DNA of 64,000 nt from Rhodamnia argentea (GCF_020921035.1 NC_063158.1:3578001-3642000); one strand, 5' to 3'. Shown: positions 24,625 through 38,000, numbered from the stretch's first letter. Numbers and translations are program-made. Notes: a model not told the origin generated them from the letters alone.

Positions 24625-25800
24625 TTCACCCAAACAATTAGCTAGTAAACAATTCCGATACAATCTGATTTAAAGTCGGCAATAAATGATGCTTATGTGG
24701 AGCTATTAAAAAAAAAAGTGCTAGCCTGATAGTCTGACAATATTGTCAATTATTTATGACTACACGATCTCTCAATCAATGAGCGCTAAATGCACGGTGA
24801 CGGTGTATATGAATTTACGATTAAGATTGTACTATACGTAAACGTATTGTCAGGGAAACATATTTCTATTCAAAATGACCTCCTAAATTAAAATTTTGGG
24901 ACCCGAAACAACACTCGATCCAACTCCCAAAATTGTTAGGTGTTTCAACAGAAAGGTTGAAAAACCATTCGAATTCACAAACTAGTCTGATCGACCTGGG
25001 GTTGCAGGGTCATTTATTGATTCACAGGAAATTAATTAGCAAGAAATTCAACAGTACAAATTTTAGGAACAAGAGTGGTTAAATTGTACTGAAAAGGTGA
25101 AATACACTGAAAGTAAAGATGAACAACACGTACTCTCTAATTGATTGAGTGGTCCTTTACAAAGATCACAACTTAGAAATTAAACATTACCTACGTAGCT
25201 TCTGCTATTTAGTAAAACTTATTTATACAAGCGGTAACAACATTCGAGATTCTTGACTTCACTAATTGACAGTTACCTCAAGCGCTCCTCCAGTCAACCA
25301 ATTTGGTCTACTTCATTCGTCGACTCTTCGCTATCGTAGCAGACTTCTATCGATCAAGTCGTTGACCAAACACTTGAGTATTTCTTAGTGTTAAGGTAAC
25401 CCACTTTAATTTAATTCTTTTAATTTACTGTGCACAATCATCATCGTCAAGATAGGAAGAGACCTGCATTTAATAATCATACATTAGACATCTTCAACCT
25501 TTTGCTCTCAAACTCTTCTTTCCATGGCTTTTAAGTGCTTCGATCATTACCATTCGCCGTCCTGAGATGCACATTGCTCATTTTGGTAATCTCATAGGAT
25601 TCGAACGGGAAGGCGAGCTTTCTCTTCAATTTCACTTCTTGTTCCTCCATCACTTGATCAATGTTTTCCTCGTCACCGTGAAGAAATTCCAACTACTCAT
25701 CGAGATTTATGGTGGAGCAGGTCCGGACAAAGATGAATCGTGTTCCCCCACCAATTATTTTTCCTCCCTTTAAGGCCTCTTTAGGGTATTCCTCCATATT
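24625..25800. other. Intergenic region, no gene recognised
   Basis: AT-rich sequence. The open frame at 25567-25773 shows no domain. No conserved element could be identified. Confidence 0.5.
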
Positions 25801-26190
25801 TTGATCGGTGTTTCCTTTTTTTTTTCTTTTTTTCTTTTCCTTTTTTCATTGTGCTAGCGAGTGTATCGGCAACCGCTGCCGGTGCGATCGGAAAGGGCAT
25901 GAAGGCCCCCTCACCCGGGTCTGACAAGGGCCTTCGCAGTGACCCTCGCCAGCACAATGAAACAACAAAAAACAAAGAGAAAAAAGAAAAGACAAATAAA
26001 AAAATCAATTTTTTTAAAATAAAATAAAACGTGCTGCATAGGACGCGCATCCACTTTAGCGATCTCTTGCCAATAAGCTTAATTGACAAATTGTCAAAAT
26101 GTTTAAGACTAAATTAAATAAATTGAAAGATTTATGACTAAATTGGTACATATGCAACATTTTAAGACTTTTTTTTTATAATTTCTCCAT
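25801..26190. repeat. Fold-back element relic with hairpin core
   Basis: Pyrimidine-rich DNA at 25811-25850 is followed by tttcattgtgct.gcgag, and the reverse complement of this phrase (ctcgcc.agcacaatgaaa) occurs at about 25944-25962 and is followed by purine-rich DNA. The two halves would fold into a long hairpin around a GC-rich loop. At the right the sequence ends in 'gtttaagactaaatt' and 'atgactaaattgg' phrases typical of the Mutator-like family that has better copies at 26265-27105 and 45218-45608. A matching outer left arm is missing, so the copy is probably truncated. Confidence 0.5.
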
Positions 26191-26264
26191 CAATCATGGC
26201 ACAAATACCCAAGTTGAAATATTTGTCATGAACAACTCAATCAATCAAATGACACTTGTTATTC

Positions 26265-27105
26265 GAGAAAATTACTAAGAAAATCTTAAACCTATTGTAA
26301 TTGTACCAATTCGGTTATAAATCTTTTTTTTTTTTTTGCCAATTCGGTCCTAAACATTTTTCAATTGTGCCAATTCAAGTCATTTGGTCCATTTTGATTA
26401 GCCAGCGACGGCCATTCGGCAACATAATATTTTAATAACATTTTCAAATATTTAATTTTTTTAATTTTTTCTTGTTTCCTTTTTCCTTTTTCCTTTTTCT
26501 TTTTTCTTTTTTTCCCTCTACTGTTCTTCTTCCTCCCAGAGATTGAAGATCACGATTGTCCTCCCATCTCTCCCTCGCGATGGCTCCTTCATCCTTGGGC
26601 ATCTAGTATCGGCAAATCGGACAAGACCCGAGCCTCGCCGGCCCGGATCCGGCGAGGCTCGACCTTCTTGTTGTCGGGCGAGGTGACACCTTTCTCCTTG
26701 TTCGCCTTCATCGTTGTCCTCCTCCTCCCATCTCTCCCTTGCAGAGGCTCCTTCATCCTCGAGCATCGGGTATCGCCACCCTCGCTTCGCACGGCCACGA
26801 CAAGCTCACCCTCGCCAATGGCTGCGGAGGCGACCTTCGCCGGAGTCCCGTTGCCTTTGGATCAACTTCTCGGTCACGAGATGAAATAGCTCGAGCGAGA
26901 TTATTCATGGTCATCATCATCTTCACCATCTCTAGGAGGAAGAAGAATATCAGAGGAAAAAAAATGAAAAAAAAAATATATTCAAAAATATTATAAAGAT
27001 ATTATGTCACCAAAATTGGTCGGGTGAACTGAATTGCTCAAAAATAAAGTTTAGAACTGAATTAGCACAATTGCAGGCTTAGGATTTTCTTGGTAAATTT
27101 TCCCC
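26265..27105. mobile_element. Mutator-like non-autonomous element with long inverted arms
   Basis: An 841-base element. The left arm starts GAGAAAATTACTAAGAAAATC and the right arm, reversed, starts GGGGAAAATTTACCAAG. The inverted similarity extends over roughly 130-190 bases (phrases like 'ccaattcggtcctaaac'). Flanks TTGTTATTC (26256-26264) and TTGTTGTTC (27106-27114) form a 9-bp target duplication with one mismatch, the hallmark of Mutator-like elements. The GC-rich core (about 26520-26890) contains a 13-base stem inverted repeat around 26629-26661 and two direct copies of a 'cctcccatctctccct' block about 164 bases apart. No transposase is encoded. Confidence 0.65.
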
Positions 27106-28471
27106 TTGTTGTTCATCCTTACTTTAATATTATTCTACTTTTTCAATACAATTTACATTGCTGATTATCCGTGCCTTTAAATTTCTTGACATTTACATTC
27201 ATGTCTAAGAATCAACAAACAACCGTTCCAACCTTTGTGATCGGAATAGGTTGTTTAACTCGAAAGGTTTTTCATCCTTTCTTGTGAAACAGCACCCTAA
27301 CACAACCAGGTGCTCGACCACAATCCTTTCATCCCGTTGATCATATGAGATTCATTCATTGCATTGCACGGGTAAGATACCTTAAAGCCTCTCTCTCATC
27401 TCTTTGCTATTACCGTGGTCTCCACTTCCATCCCCCGTGCAAGTATTGCCTACCCGACACCGCAACCGCCTCTACACCACCGCAAATCACAAATTCACAA
27501 TTATCATGATCGAAATCACCACATCCACCTCCTCCATCACCTTGATACCTTCACCGCTGCCACGCTACTACCTCCGTCTCCTTACCGACTGTCGTGGCCA
27601 ATGCCTCCACCCGCATCACCAGCCCATCAACGTCACCTTCCGAAATCCGCCTCACCACCACCTCCTTCACCTCACCCCCACTTTTGACTCTCTCCCATAT
27701 GCCACACCGCATTTCCCTTTTCATCATCCCGACCATTGTCTACAGCAAAGGGCAAGACATTCCCTAGTTTTGCCTTCTCATCTCCAAGTCCACCTTCTCT
27801 AACTATCAAGAATCACCAGAGGATATGATTGTCGAAAAAGGAAAAAATGGAGCCGCCATCTGATTTAGATAATTAGTTGAGCCAGTCTCGTTCATCAATA
27901 AGATGACAAACTACCTAGTCCGTTGAAAAACGCTCGGGTCAATCGAACCGACACACACAAGCATACCCAAAAGAGGGTCCGACCGGTCCGACCTCGATTC
28001 GAGACAAAGACGACTACAGTGCAAAAGAAGATCCAAAAATCACTCACAGAGGCGATGCAATCACTGATCCGCGAGCGACAAGCTGATTGTTCCTCCGTAT
28101 TTTCGTGTTGGCATGTGTTCACCGCGGCGACCACCCACGAAAGCACGTTATCTCCCTTTCTGAGCAAAACCCACATCCCAAAATCCCCCAAGAAAATTAC
28201 AAACGGCGAGCAAAGAAGACAAAGATAAAGAGGGAAATGATGGCGAATAGACCAGACAAGGATCGAGAACAGAGCCTATAAACAAAATGCCAAAATCTTA
28301 CTTTGACCCAAAAGACGCGTTGTTTTCATCCTCTATACCCCCGGTCCCAAGTCCAACTGCCAAAACGTTTGGACCCTTCACCTCCAAAAATTAAAAAAAG
28401 AAAAAGAAAAGAAAGAATCGACAATGTTTAAGATTAAATAAGTTCCACGAAAATGTCCCCTGCTATTATCA

Positions 28472-28476
<5 letters not shown>
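27106..28476. other. Intergenic region between repeat cluster and IRKI-like gene
   Basis: A pyrimidine/CAC-rich stretch at about 27395-27800 gives a Pro/His/Ser-rich open frame (27404-27802). Its composition follows from the skewed bases, and an alternative frame over the same bases is equally open, so it is not called as a gene. The remaining sequence shows nothing recognisable. Confidence 0.5.

Positions 28477-28511
<35 letters not shown>
28477..28511. repeat. (GA)n microsatellite
   Basis: An almost perfect run of GA units just beyond the 3' end of the IRKI-like gene, probably in or near its 3' flank. Confidence 0.9.
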
Positions 28512-28512
<1 letters not shown>

Positions 28513-28583
28513 CTACAAAAAAAACATTGATGGGTGAAAAAGAGAGAAATGGTCTCAAATTCAAAAGTTCAAACACGATCTAA

Positions 28584-30291
28584 TTAAGGCGAGGTTGCTG
28601 AAAGAGAGCCCTTGTCATCAATGAGCATACCATTTGCGCTACCGCTACTGTAGTACCGGCACAGTACCTTGCACTTGACCACGTGGCCGTAGACGTAGAA
28701 CCCGGGTGCAACCATGATCCGGACCACGGTCGGGATGAGCCTGTCCCGGGCGCTGTCTGTGCCCATGTCATCCATGTAGACTGGGTCGAACCGGGCCCCC
28801 TTGTCCACCCGGTAGATCGGCAGGCCCGGGTGGACCGAGTTCGCCAGCAGGTGGACCAGCCACACCCCCTTGGACGCCCCGAAGAATGCCTGCAGCAGCG
28901 GCTCCGGCCACGCCCTCGTCCATCCCAACATGCCCACGATCTCGCTCATCTTCCGATCGCAAAATCTGCCCGGGCAAAAGGGGCAAAAAAAACAGAAAAG
29001 AAATTTACTACCTACCTACACTAAGAAAAAACGGACACATTGCTCATCTAAATAACGTGTTAGCGAATCTATAATTTATCCGTACCTGCTAAACTCTTCG
29101 CTGAAATGCCTCGTGCCTTTATTCAACACGTCGTCCCACTTCACCTTGCACAGCACGTTGAACGACGTGAGGTTGGCCTCGCACCGATCCACCGGGTTCA
29201 GTATCGTGTTCGTCGCGCTCTTCTGGAACCCGACCGACTCGAAGTCCTCGAAGAAGGCCCTGTTCAGGAGCGCCTCGAGGTGGAGCAGCAGGCTCCGAGT
29301 GCTCCTCGACGGCGGCGAGGCCACCTTGACGTCGTGAGGCTGGAGGAGGAGAGACACCCGCTCGTGCAGTTTGCCTCCCATGCCGCGGAGCTGCATGGCG
29401 AGCGACCGGCTCAGGGACCGGACCGAGGACCGAGCCTCCGACACTGCGACGAGGAAGGGCTCGACGACTTCGTCGTTAGAAGTGGGGTTCGGGTTGACGT
29501 GGCGGGGGTTTCGGAGGGTCCGATGAGGCGAGTTATTGCATTCGTCGAGGCCGGACTTGAGGCTGTGGCAATAGAGCTCGAGCTTGTTGAGCTTCTTCTC
29601 GAGCTCGGCCATGGAGTACTTGAGCCTGGAGGCCTCCAGGATCGCCTCGTCCCGCTTCCTCGTGGTTTGTATCAGCTTGTGAGACAGCTCGGCGAGGGCG
29701 ATCTTCCACTGCTCCTCCCTCACAGAGGAGGCCGCCGACGACGCGCCGTCGGTGGACCGCGGGCTCCTCTTGGTCAACGTGGACAGGATGGACTTGAAGA
29801 TGCCGTTGGGGCTCGGGATCGAGTGCCGGCCCAGGCCGTGGTGGTGGCCGCCGGTGTCGAGGGGGACCACGGAGATCTTCTCGCGCGCGTGCGGGCGGCA
29901 GTTGTTGCACGACACCGAGACATCATCGTCATCGCCGCCGGACGATTCTTGTCGCTTCTTGCTCGCCGGCTTGCCGCTCCTGTGGGCACGGTGCAGCGGC
30001 GTCGGGAGGTGGTGCATCGGAGTGGTCGGCGCCGGCCGCGCGTGGGAGGCCGGTTCCTCGACACCGTTCGCGTCTTCCTCCTCTTCTTCTTCTCGTTGGC
30101 ATTCTTGGATCTGCAAAACCGAGAGATTAGACCAGCCGTTCCTTCCGGGAAAAACGAAGCAACAAGAGAAAAGAGGGCGATTTTCCGCTTACAGGAGCGA
30201 AATGGGGGGATTGGAGAGGGAAACAAAGAGGAGGGGAAGGTGGGGATTTGGAGGAGGAGGAAGGAGAAGAGGATGGTTTGGAAGGAGGCAT
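28584..30291 (-). CDS. DUF641/GIL1 family, IRK-interacting-protein-like
   Basis: Three exons on the minus strand: 30291-30193, 30110-29086, 28965-28584. Phases agree and the product is 501 aa. The N-terminus (residues 1-33) is Pro/Ser-rich; residues 37-44 are acidic. Residues 164-225 (from REEQWKIALAELSHKL to SLKSGLDECN) form a charged coiled coil that is the DUF641 core. Residues 421-441 (PGLPIYRVDKG.RFDPVYMDDM) mark the C-terminal domain shared by GIL1 and IRKI. Family members act as adaptors: IRKI binds the receptor-like kinase IRK, and GIL1 is needed for gravitropism in light. No catalytic motif or membrane segment is seen, so the biochemical role is unknown. Coding DNA is very GC-rich, which opens long shadow frames on the other strand. 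Position between the KEULE and DUF1442 genes matches what I recall of Arabidopsis At1g12330. Confidence 0.9.
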
Positions 30292-31478
30292 TGTGGTTAT
30301 CCAAGGATGACGATCATGCCTTGGTCGTTTCTCTCTCTGTTGGACACTCAATATGTGCCGTAATTCTGTACGTGGGTGAGTTTTATCCTGAGGGAGGAGA
30401 GATCTAGGTTGCCGTTTCGTCGTCTTGCAAGCATGCTTTTTCACGACAGGAGTCGCGGGATAGAGAGGCGACTCTCTCTCTCTCTCTCGTTAAGATGAAA
30501 ACCTTACGAAGAAGATGAGCATTTACATGACCATCGTGAACGAGATCGCGGGCGGGGTTTGGTTTACGAATTCGTGCATTTTTGAGTTCGGTGAAGTCAT
30601 GGTAAGAAAGCAAATGAGTCCCACCATTATGGCCATCATAATGGGGTCGAAGAATTTAAGTCCATATCATAATCCAAACGCTACATTTATGGCCATCAGC
30701 TCGGTCCAATCTTGACCACAGAATGTTACATTCTACGCCAATTTATGGGATCTAAGTTCATTCATAGTGGGATTCGTTGTTTTGCTTCGATACAGTACTT
30801 CTCTCGTGGTCATGAATCGTGATGAGGATGGACATGGCTGTAAATGCTTTGTGCATTTATTGCAGGTAAATAAAAAACAAGAATAGACCATCTAACGCTG
30901 TGAAAGGCCACTGATGTCCGTATTTGGCGTATGAAAATGGGCAAAATGGGGGTTTTTACTAGTACGGAGGAGAGGGACTCATTCGCATGCTTGCTTCAAA
31001 TTCCAGCAAAAGAAACGAATGGCCAAAGTGCTTAGCTTTGCTAGGGCTAGGAAGACTGGCACTAGCTCCTATCCGGGGGGTTTCATCGTCTCCGCTGTAA
31101 ATGCGAGTCAGCACAGCGATTTCTGCATTGACAAAGCCATCATCATCACCATCCCCCATATGTTAAACTCTTTAATGAAGCGAAGGGAAAGCTCGTTCAC
31201 TTGGGTTTTTTTAATCAAAGGGAGCCGTGGGTTTGAGGTTAATAGGTGGGGGGGCGACTCATTTGCTTAATTGATGATTGGTTCGGGGGTGGGTGAAGTG
31301 GGAAAGCAACGTTTGTCCAGAGTAAAGGGAAAGGGGCTTAGGGCTAGGACAGGCGGGGGAGACTCTCGGTCAGTCAGTTGTCATGCATTTACGAGGATGC
31401 CGGAGGAGGGCGTTGTCGCATTAAAGCCTCGTATGGCCTCCACAACCACCCTCTTTCGCCCTCATTTATATGGCAAAC
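30292..31478. promoter_or_regulatory. 5' flank of IRKI-like gene and intergenic DNA
   Basis: In the gene's direction this begins with a short leader and has a (GA)n tract (reads CT on the + strand) at 30471-30488, about 180 bases before the start codon. The rest is unremarkable intergenic sequence with no supported coding region. The promoter role is inferred from position. Confidence 0.35.
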
Positions 31479-31515
31479 GAGAGAGAGAGAGAGAGAGAGG
31501 GGGAGGGAGGGAGAG
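31479..31515. repeat. (GA)n/(GGGA)n microsatellite
   Basis: About eleven GA units run into GGGA-type repeats. Simple sequence in intergenic DNA. Confidence 0.9.
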
Positions 31516-32462
31516 ACAACATGTGAGATGAGTAAATGAGGATAAGGGAAGGGGGGTTTGCTCGGCTGCTACGTGGTCCCCTCCCCGATGCCGTTGGCAG
31601 CAGAAAGTTACGCACAAAAAAACGAGAGGCAGAGGCAGTGCGGTCGTCGTTCGATCCCAAGTGCCCCCTTTTTCCAGGTCTCCCCTTTCCCAATCTCGGG
31701 TGCAGTGGTGCACTGCTCCCTCGGGTCCCCGTACGCGCGTTTCGGATGAGACGAACGCAGCGGGTGTTCGGCCAAACCAGCGATGCACGTCGCGCGTGAT
31801 CGGGAATCACGCGCGGATCGGATTAAACGTTGACCATCTTCAGACATGGTGTCCGCAAAGACGATGGAGGAAGGCCCGTCTTCCATGCCAAAAACTTTGT
31901 ATAACCACACCACACTCGTGAGATGTCCGTGTAGGTTGTGATGATTAGGGGTGATAAAAAAAATCGGGATCTAGTCAAATCAAATCAGACCGTACCCAGC
32001 CAGCTGATTTTGGATGATAACCAGCAGGTACCAATCCGATTCCTGATTCGGTTCATGGTTTCGGGCGGAAACCACCCAACCATTCAACCGAACCGGGCCT
32101 ATTGATATAATATAAATATATATATTTTTAATTGAAGCTAAAACCCTCAAATTTTCATTCCCATAACCTAAACAAACAGGAGCTTTGGATTCTAAAATGA
32201 AGAGATTGATCATGTAGTGGTCTTTTTCTCAAAAGAATGCTAAAGCAACTTATAAAGGTGATATTGAGCTGGTAGTGCAGGTGACATATGCTCAGCATCT
32301 TTTGCTTAAAAACAAAGTAGTCAAGCTTAACTCCCTGAATTGGAGAGCTTCATCCAGTAAGCATCTAAACCCCAGAAGCCAGCAATTTCCGACGCTGAAA
32401 CCTCGAAAGACCTTGAGACTTGCAAGTTCAATATCTAAATATACAGACATGGTTTGTGCTGG
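31516..32462. other. Intergenic region left of the LTR block
   Basis: Open frames on both strands at 31536-31921 overlap without family similarity. At about 31945-32115 lies a repeat-like stretch rich in phrases such as 'gattcggttcatggtttcgg' and 'accgaaccgggcc'; related wording recurs at about 39110-39260, on the far side of the LTR block. The DNA at 32220-32460 could contain a decayed exon, but no family is recognised. Confidence 0.4.
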
Positions 32463-33625
32463 TGTCACGCCCCAATCGCCGGGTACGCAATAACCTACTA
32501 AATCGCCTCGGGTCATAAAGGACGACGTCTCGGGCACGCCATCGGCCCATTCTTTTTATTTTATTATTAAGTGCATGCGGAACGCGTTACTTCTTGAGAC
32601 AATACTTAAATAACAGTAGGGATAGCATAGTAGGCAGTCAAACCAATCAATATCGGCAAAAGATCACTTTTATTTATTTATGTCATTAATCCGAGGAAGG
32701 CGATAACTACAAACCCAACCTTAGGGCTGCTTCCTATGACCACCAAAAATACTAGGTCGAGGTTAATGATACTCCCAAAATTACTCTAATAGATCCACGT
32801 CCACAGCCTTGCTTTTTATGGCTAAGGTCCCGAAAACATTTAACAACAATAGGGTGAGAAATAAATCTCGGTAAGTCGGCGCCTAAACCCGACTAGGGAG
32901 TTGATTTGCTCGGGCGGCTTACACAAGCAAGCAATGGTCGATAACAGATTAATAGCGGGCGGCTTGCGCCACGCTCTAGCTATTACGGGAAAGGGCCACA
33001 ACCCAACAATATATCACAATCACATGCAAGTATACCATGCCTTGGATCACACGTAATGCGACGTTTGACTTGACTCGACAATCACGACAACCAAGGCAAA
33101 TAACCAGAAAACGCAAACAACTTACATGCACAGAAAACCACACATGTTCCAGTTATTAATGGTCATTTGGCCTAGCACACCAAACAGTTGGTATCTGCGC
33201 ATTAGACGATTGATGCATAGCATACTAGATAGTTGATGTTCTTCTAGCGGGACCAAGCATCGTTCCATTCCTTCGGCAATAGCAAATGTTAGGCCGGTGT
33301 GATTCCGATCCACACGGCACGACGTAGCGAGCATTCCTGTAAGGAGCGTCGGTCCATCACAAGCTGCGACGGACATTCGACTAACTCGGCGTCACGGATT
33401 GACATGCATCTAACAAGTCGTGTGATTCCGATCAACACAGCACGAACTTGTCGGGAAATTATCATATGACCACACAAGCATACCATACAATTAGTTAATT
33501 CTTATCTTTTGCATTTAGTCAAATGCTCACATGGTTGTGCTCAATGACTTGGCCCAAGGCCGGTCATATGAATGCACGGTTTATCCACAAGACTTTGCAA
33601 GCGATACGGGGTGATCACATCTCAC

Positions 33626-33666
<41 letters not shown>

Positions 33667-33676
33667 CACACACACC
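33626..33676. repeat. (TA)n/(CA)n microsatellite
   Basis: A long TA run that passes into TACATACACACAC inside the LTR block. A second simple repeat, (AATT)n, follows at about 33727-33755. Confidence 0.9.
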
Positions 33677-33726
33677 CATGGCACGCAGTAGCCAATCAAT
33701 AACACCCAATAGTCACTCAGTAGTAA

Positions 33727-33755
33727 TAATTAATTAATTAATTAATTAATTAATA
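33727..33755. repeat. (TTAA)n microsatellite
   Basis: Six to seven tandem TTAA/AATT tetranucleotides inside the LTR-derived block. Confidence 0.9.
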
Positions 33756-35099
33756 ACTAACTATCCCGATTGTAATTATTTAGTCAGATTGTAATTATTT
33801 AATTCAATTACACAAGTCGAGCCTATATAACCCAATCAGTATGATAATTCGTCGTTCACTCGACTCTAGCCAATCACTTGCTCGCGATTGAACAATCATA
33901 GTGAAACATCAAATACGATCTAATCACCAATTAGCCACGATCCACCTAGCTAACCAAGCCAAGTTATTTAACCGTGGTCATTTACCCTAATTCGAGTCCC
34001 TAACTAAAATCGACCACAATTGTTTACCTAAACACCTATTTACACTAACTAAACTAGCTATAAACTTAATTAATGACCTAACTGTGAGTTAGGGGTTAAC
34101 TCACTAATCTAACAACATTCGGTGACGACTCGGACGCGGCGGCAACGACGACGGCGACAACGATAGTGGCGACGACAACCACAATGGGGCTTACAAGCCG
34201 CGGAACCTATAGCGGCACGAAAGGTAGTCGCTTGAGGGTCGATTCGGGGGCTCGGTGATGGCGACGAACCACTGCTCACGATCGCACGGTTGGGTTCTCG
34301 GGTCTAAGGAGCACGAGGGTTTGTCGCCTTGAGGCGGAACAGCAACGACGGTGGAGGAGGGTCGAACAGTACATGGGGTTATTGAACGGCCGGCGGGGCT
34401 ATCGGGGGTGACCACCGGACGGCAACGGCCGAGGGTTTCGGTTCACAACGACTTCGGGGTTCGCATGTCGGGTCGGCGCGGCCTTGGGTCAAGATTGTAG
34501 CTAGTGGTGGGGACGGCGTAGCGAGGCTGAATTGGGGGATCGGGTGGCGATGAGGCTGCCGTAGGAGCTCGGATGCGGGAGGTGAGAAGGCGGGCAAAGC
34601 TCGGTAGGGGCCCCGGATCAACCGGGCTCGCGCGGTCTCGGACAACAGGTGGGGCGAAGCACGACGGTGGCAGCTTGCGATGGCTTGTGGGTCTCTCGAG
34701 AGCCGTGGTAGAGGGTCACGGGTTGGAGGGCAGTGGGTCTCGGGTAGCGAAGCTAGGTGGTCGCGAGGCCGGAGTTGGACAACGACGGGTGAAGGTGACG
34801 GTCGGAGGTGGTGGCAAGGCCGAGAGTGAGGTGGAGGCCATGGGGTTCTCGCGGCCGAGATGAGCGTTCGGGCGACAACCGGAGCGGCAAAGGTCGGCTA
34901 GCGGCATGACGACGGGGATGGAAGGACGACGGCCGACTAGTGGCAGGATGCTCCAACGGTGGTGTCACTACCCTCCCGCGAGGAAGCGCTTGCGTGCGAG
35001 GGTTAATGGGTCGCCATCGTCCAGTTGTCTATGGATTTCAGACGCGGGCCCCTCTCAAGGCCCATTACCCAAATCGCAACGGAGGGAAAATGGGGTTGA

Positions 35100-38000
35100 C
35101 CTTTCGGTGTGGTCTAGTGACATGTGAATACATGTACATGCCTCGGAGTTACCACCAACCATTTCTTGGAGGGTATGATTAGAAAACCCTATCAAATAGT
35201 CGGGAGTTTCTATTCGATTCTACGAAAACTAGAGAAGTGGGATCGAGGACTTAGTTACGCCAATTATCTTAATTGACGCCTTTTCAGTACTTAAGTTAAC
35301 TGAATTTTCTGACCTCGGGATTTCATGCGGTTGAATTGGGATACGAATCCTAAATCTAAGAGCTCATACAGATAGGAGTAACCATGCTAGTAAACACAAT
35401 CAATGAAATAAATGCGCAAATCAAGGAATTAGATCATGCGGATAAATCGCATCAAATCAGCATGGCATTCCTAGTAAGACTCTTTTGGCTCGGAGAACAA
35501 TCAATCACAGTTCATAAGGTAAATAGGAGTGATTTGGACATGATTAGCCCATGAGGGGGCAAAATCGTGATTTTGAGAAAATGCGGGGATTATTTTCCAA
35601 AAAGGGCGAAATCATCCTTTCGGAAGGGATCCAAAATGAAAAGCGTCGAAAATAGGACTAGACAACTAAACCGACCCTTTAAAATCATCATTTTCGTAAA
35701 GGGAATGAGACGTGAAAATCTCAGACAGAAAGATTGGCCATCCACCTAACCCAAACCCTAATTCTGAGTAATTTCCACGACTCATTCGAATATCAAAGGT
35801 GATTTACCCTTTGAGGGGTAAAATCATCATTTCAAGAAAGACAAGACCGAAAACCCAAACGGAAGGATTAGTCATCTAACCTAACCCAAACCCTAATTTT
35901 GGCATTTTCGCAAATCTTGAAAAATTTTCGAGAACGATTTACCCCTAAAGGGTAGAATCGTGATTTCAGGAGTATCAGGAAAAGAAATCTCAAATATAGG
36001 ATCAGCTAGTTGATCGTAGCCATTTCTCAATTTTTGAGAATTTCTGGAATTTTCTATGAATTTTCGACAATTTTTTCCTATTTTCTGGATTTTTTAAAAC
36101 CATTTTTTAGAATTTTTGAAAATTCTTTTATTTTTATTTTTTTTAAAAGGATGATCCGAACCTGTCTAAACGGGCCCACGAGAACCGGACCGCTCGGTCC
36201 GATCGCGCCCAGATCCTAAACGACGCCGCTTCTTCTCCTAATCCGATAACACTCGTTAGACCACATGGCCTCTGCTGGCCATCGGATCGCTCGGGGGCTT
36301 TGCGTCTAACCAAAATGACACCGTATTTGAATTTTTTTTTATTTTTCTGATTTTTATCTAATTATCGGAATATCTAAAATTGTAATTAATGATCGGACGG
36401 CCTAGACGCTTCCACATGTCCTAACCTAAGTCGTCGAATCGCTCGGTGATTAAACCTAACAAACTAACAGCTAGGTTGACGTGGCATCCACGTAGCCAAT
36501 CACGCGACGCCTCGTCAACCGCCGACTCATTGACCACGCCAAGTCGCCTTCGTCTTCCTCGGGCGAACAAACACATAATGAACGACCGAGTTTCTCCGCT
36601 GTTGATCGATGGCAAAACCTCGGCCAAATGACTCAAGACCACCATCGTTCGACTCGCCTTGACCCCAGTTTAACATATCTAAGAATCGCGCAATTCTATC
36701 CACATAATCATGAGCAATAAGCTTCTCATAGAACATAGCCATGGTAACTCATTCATGCAATCTAGAGCATTCCAGGCTAATTCATTCACAGGAAACATTC
36801 AAAGGAAGTTTAGAAACCTTACCTACAGGTCAAGTTGACCTGGTTTAGCCTAGATTGAGCTAAGCAAGCTTCGACAAAGCTTGACTATGGTAGTGAGGTT
36901 CGGGAGGCTCGACACGAGATTTTTTGAAAAATCGAAGCCAAAATGACACACGATGATGGTCAGTAATGCTTGGGAAACAAAACACACACACACACTAATT
37001 GCAAGCATGATCATCAAAGATGCGAGTTGCCATACGAGGACCGAGAGTAAGCTTGCGGTTCAACCCGCTGTTTTTGGAGGTTTCGGGCAATGTGAGTTGG
37101 CCTGGTCGACTCCCGGAGATGATGCGAAGCTTCTAGAGATGGATTGAAGATTGAAGCTTCGACATAGCCTGGATCGCTATAACCGAAGTTTCATAGTCTT
37201 AGCCCGAAGCTCTAGCTATAGCGGAACTAGGAACTTGCGAGAGCTTCTCTCTCTAGCTTTTTCTCTCTTTCTCTATTCTGTTTCATTTTTTAACAGAATG
37301 CCGGCTCTTCCCCTTCTAGAATCCGTGTGAAGACTATATACTTGATTCAAATTTTGTGGCGTTTGGACGAGCACTCACCGACTCACTCTCACGTGCGATC
37401 AACACGTACCAAATGGTCTAGAAGGCGTCGGAGATCGTCGGGATTCTGTCCAAGTCCGTCAATGTCTCCTTCGAGCACAAATGGGAACCGGTTTGGCTCG
37501 GCTTTAACATTTTGTTGACGTTTTGCAGGGCGGGACTTTGATTGCTCTCCAGGCGCTTCTCCGGCGATGCCACCGGTGCCGATCGAAGGCCCTCCCATAG
37601 CTTTCCCAATTATGGTCAATTGAGGCTTCAATTTCGTGATTGAATTCCAACCTGTCATTGTTCAAATTGCGCATGCAAGGGAGGTTGAAGACGACACTGT
37701 TCGACCCGGTCTGTGGACCGGACACGGTCCGACTAGTAGAACTGGTTGAGCCTATTTTTAAAAATTACTCGTAATTCATGAGGAATTTTCAAAATTAAAG
37801 CTCATAATTGGACTTAGGGGCATAGATATTATCTAAAACCATGATTTTGCCCAAAAATTTTCAAGGAATTGCATAAAAACCCTAGATTGTTCCCTTGACC
37901 CGAGAATTGAAATTATCAAATCGGAACTTCCAACGGCCAAATAGAATCAAATTACCCCCACCAACCGATTCAGAACATTGAAAAACATAGGGAGGAGGCC

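Noticed and set aside
26518..26996. Overlapping open frames of 69-85 codons in the Mutator-like core
   Set aside because: They are open on both strands because of GC richness and the palindromic structure; no protein similarity is seen.
27404..27802. 132-codon Pro/His-rich open frame
   Set aside because: The DNA is a low-complexity CAC/CCT stretch open in several frames, without a coding signal.
29106..30407. 433-codon open frame on the + strand
   Set aside because: It lies antisense to the IRKI-like gene; its Arg/Val-rich product results from the high third-position GC of the real gene and it has no family similarity.
34190..35182. Several GC-rich open frames of 60-96 codons on both strands
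   Set aside because: They fall in the low-complexity GC-rich zone of the LTR-derived block (ggcgacgac-type repeats) and overlap in many frames.
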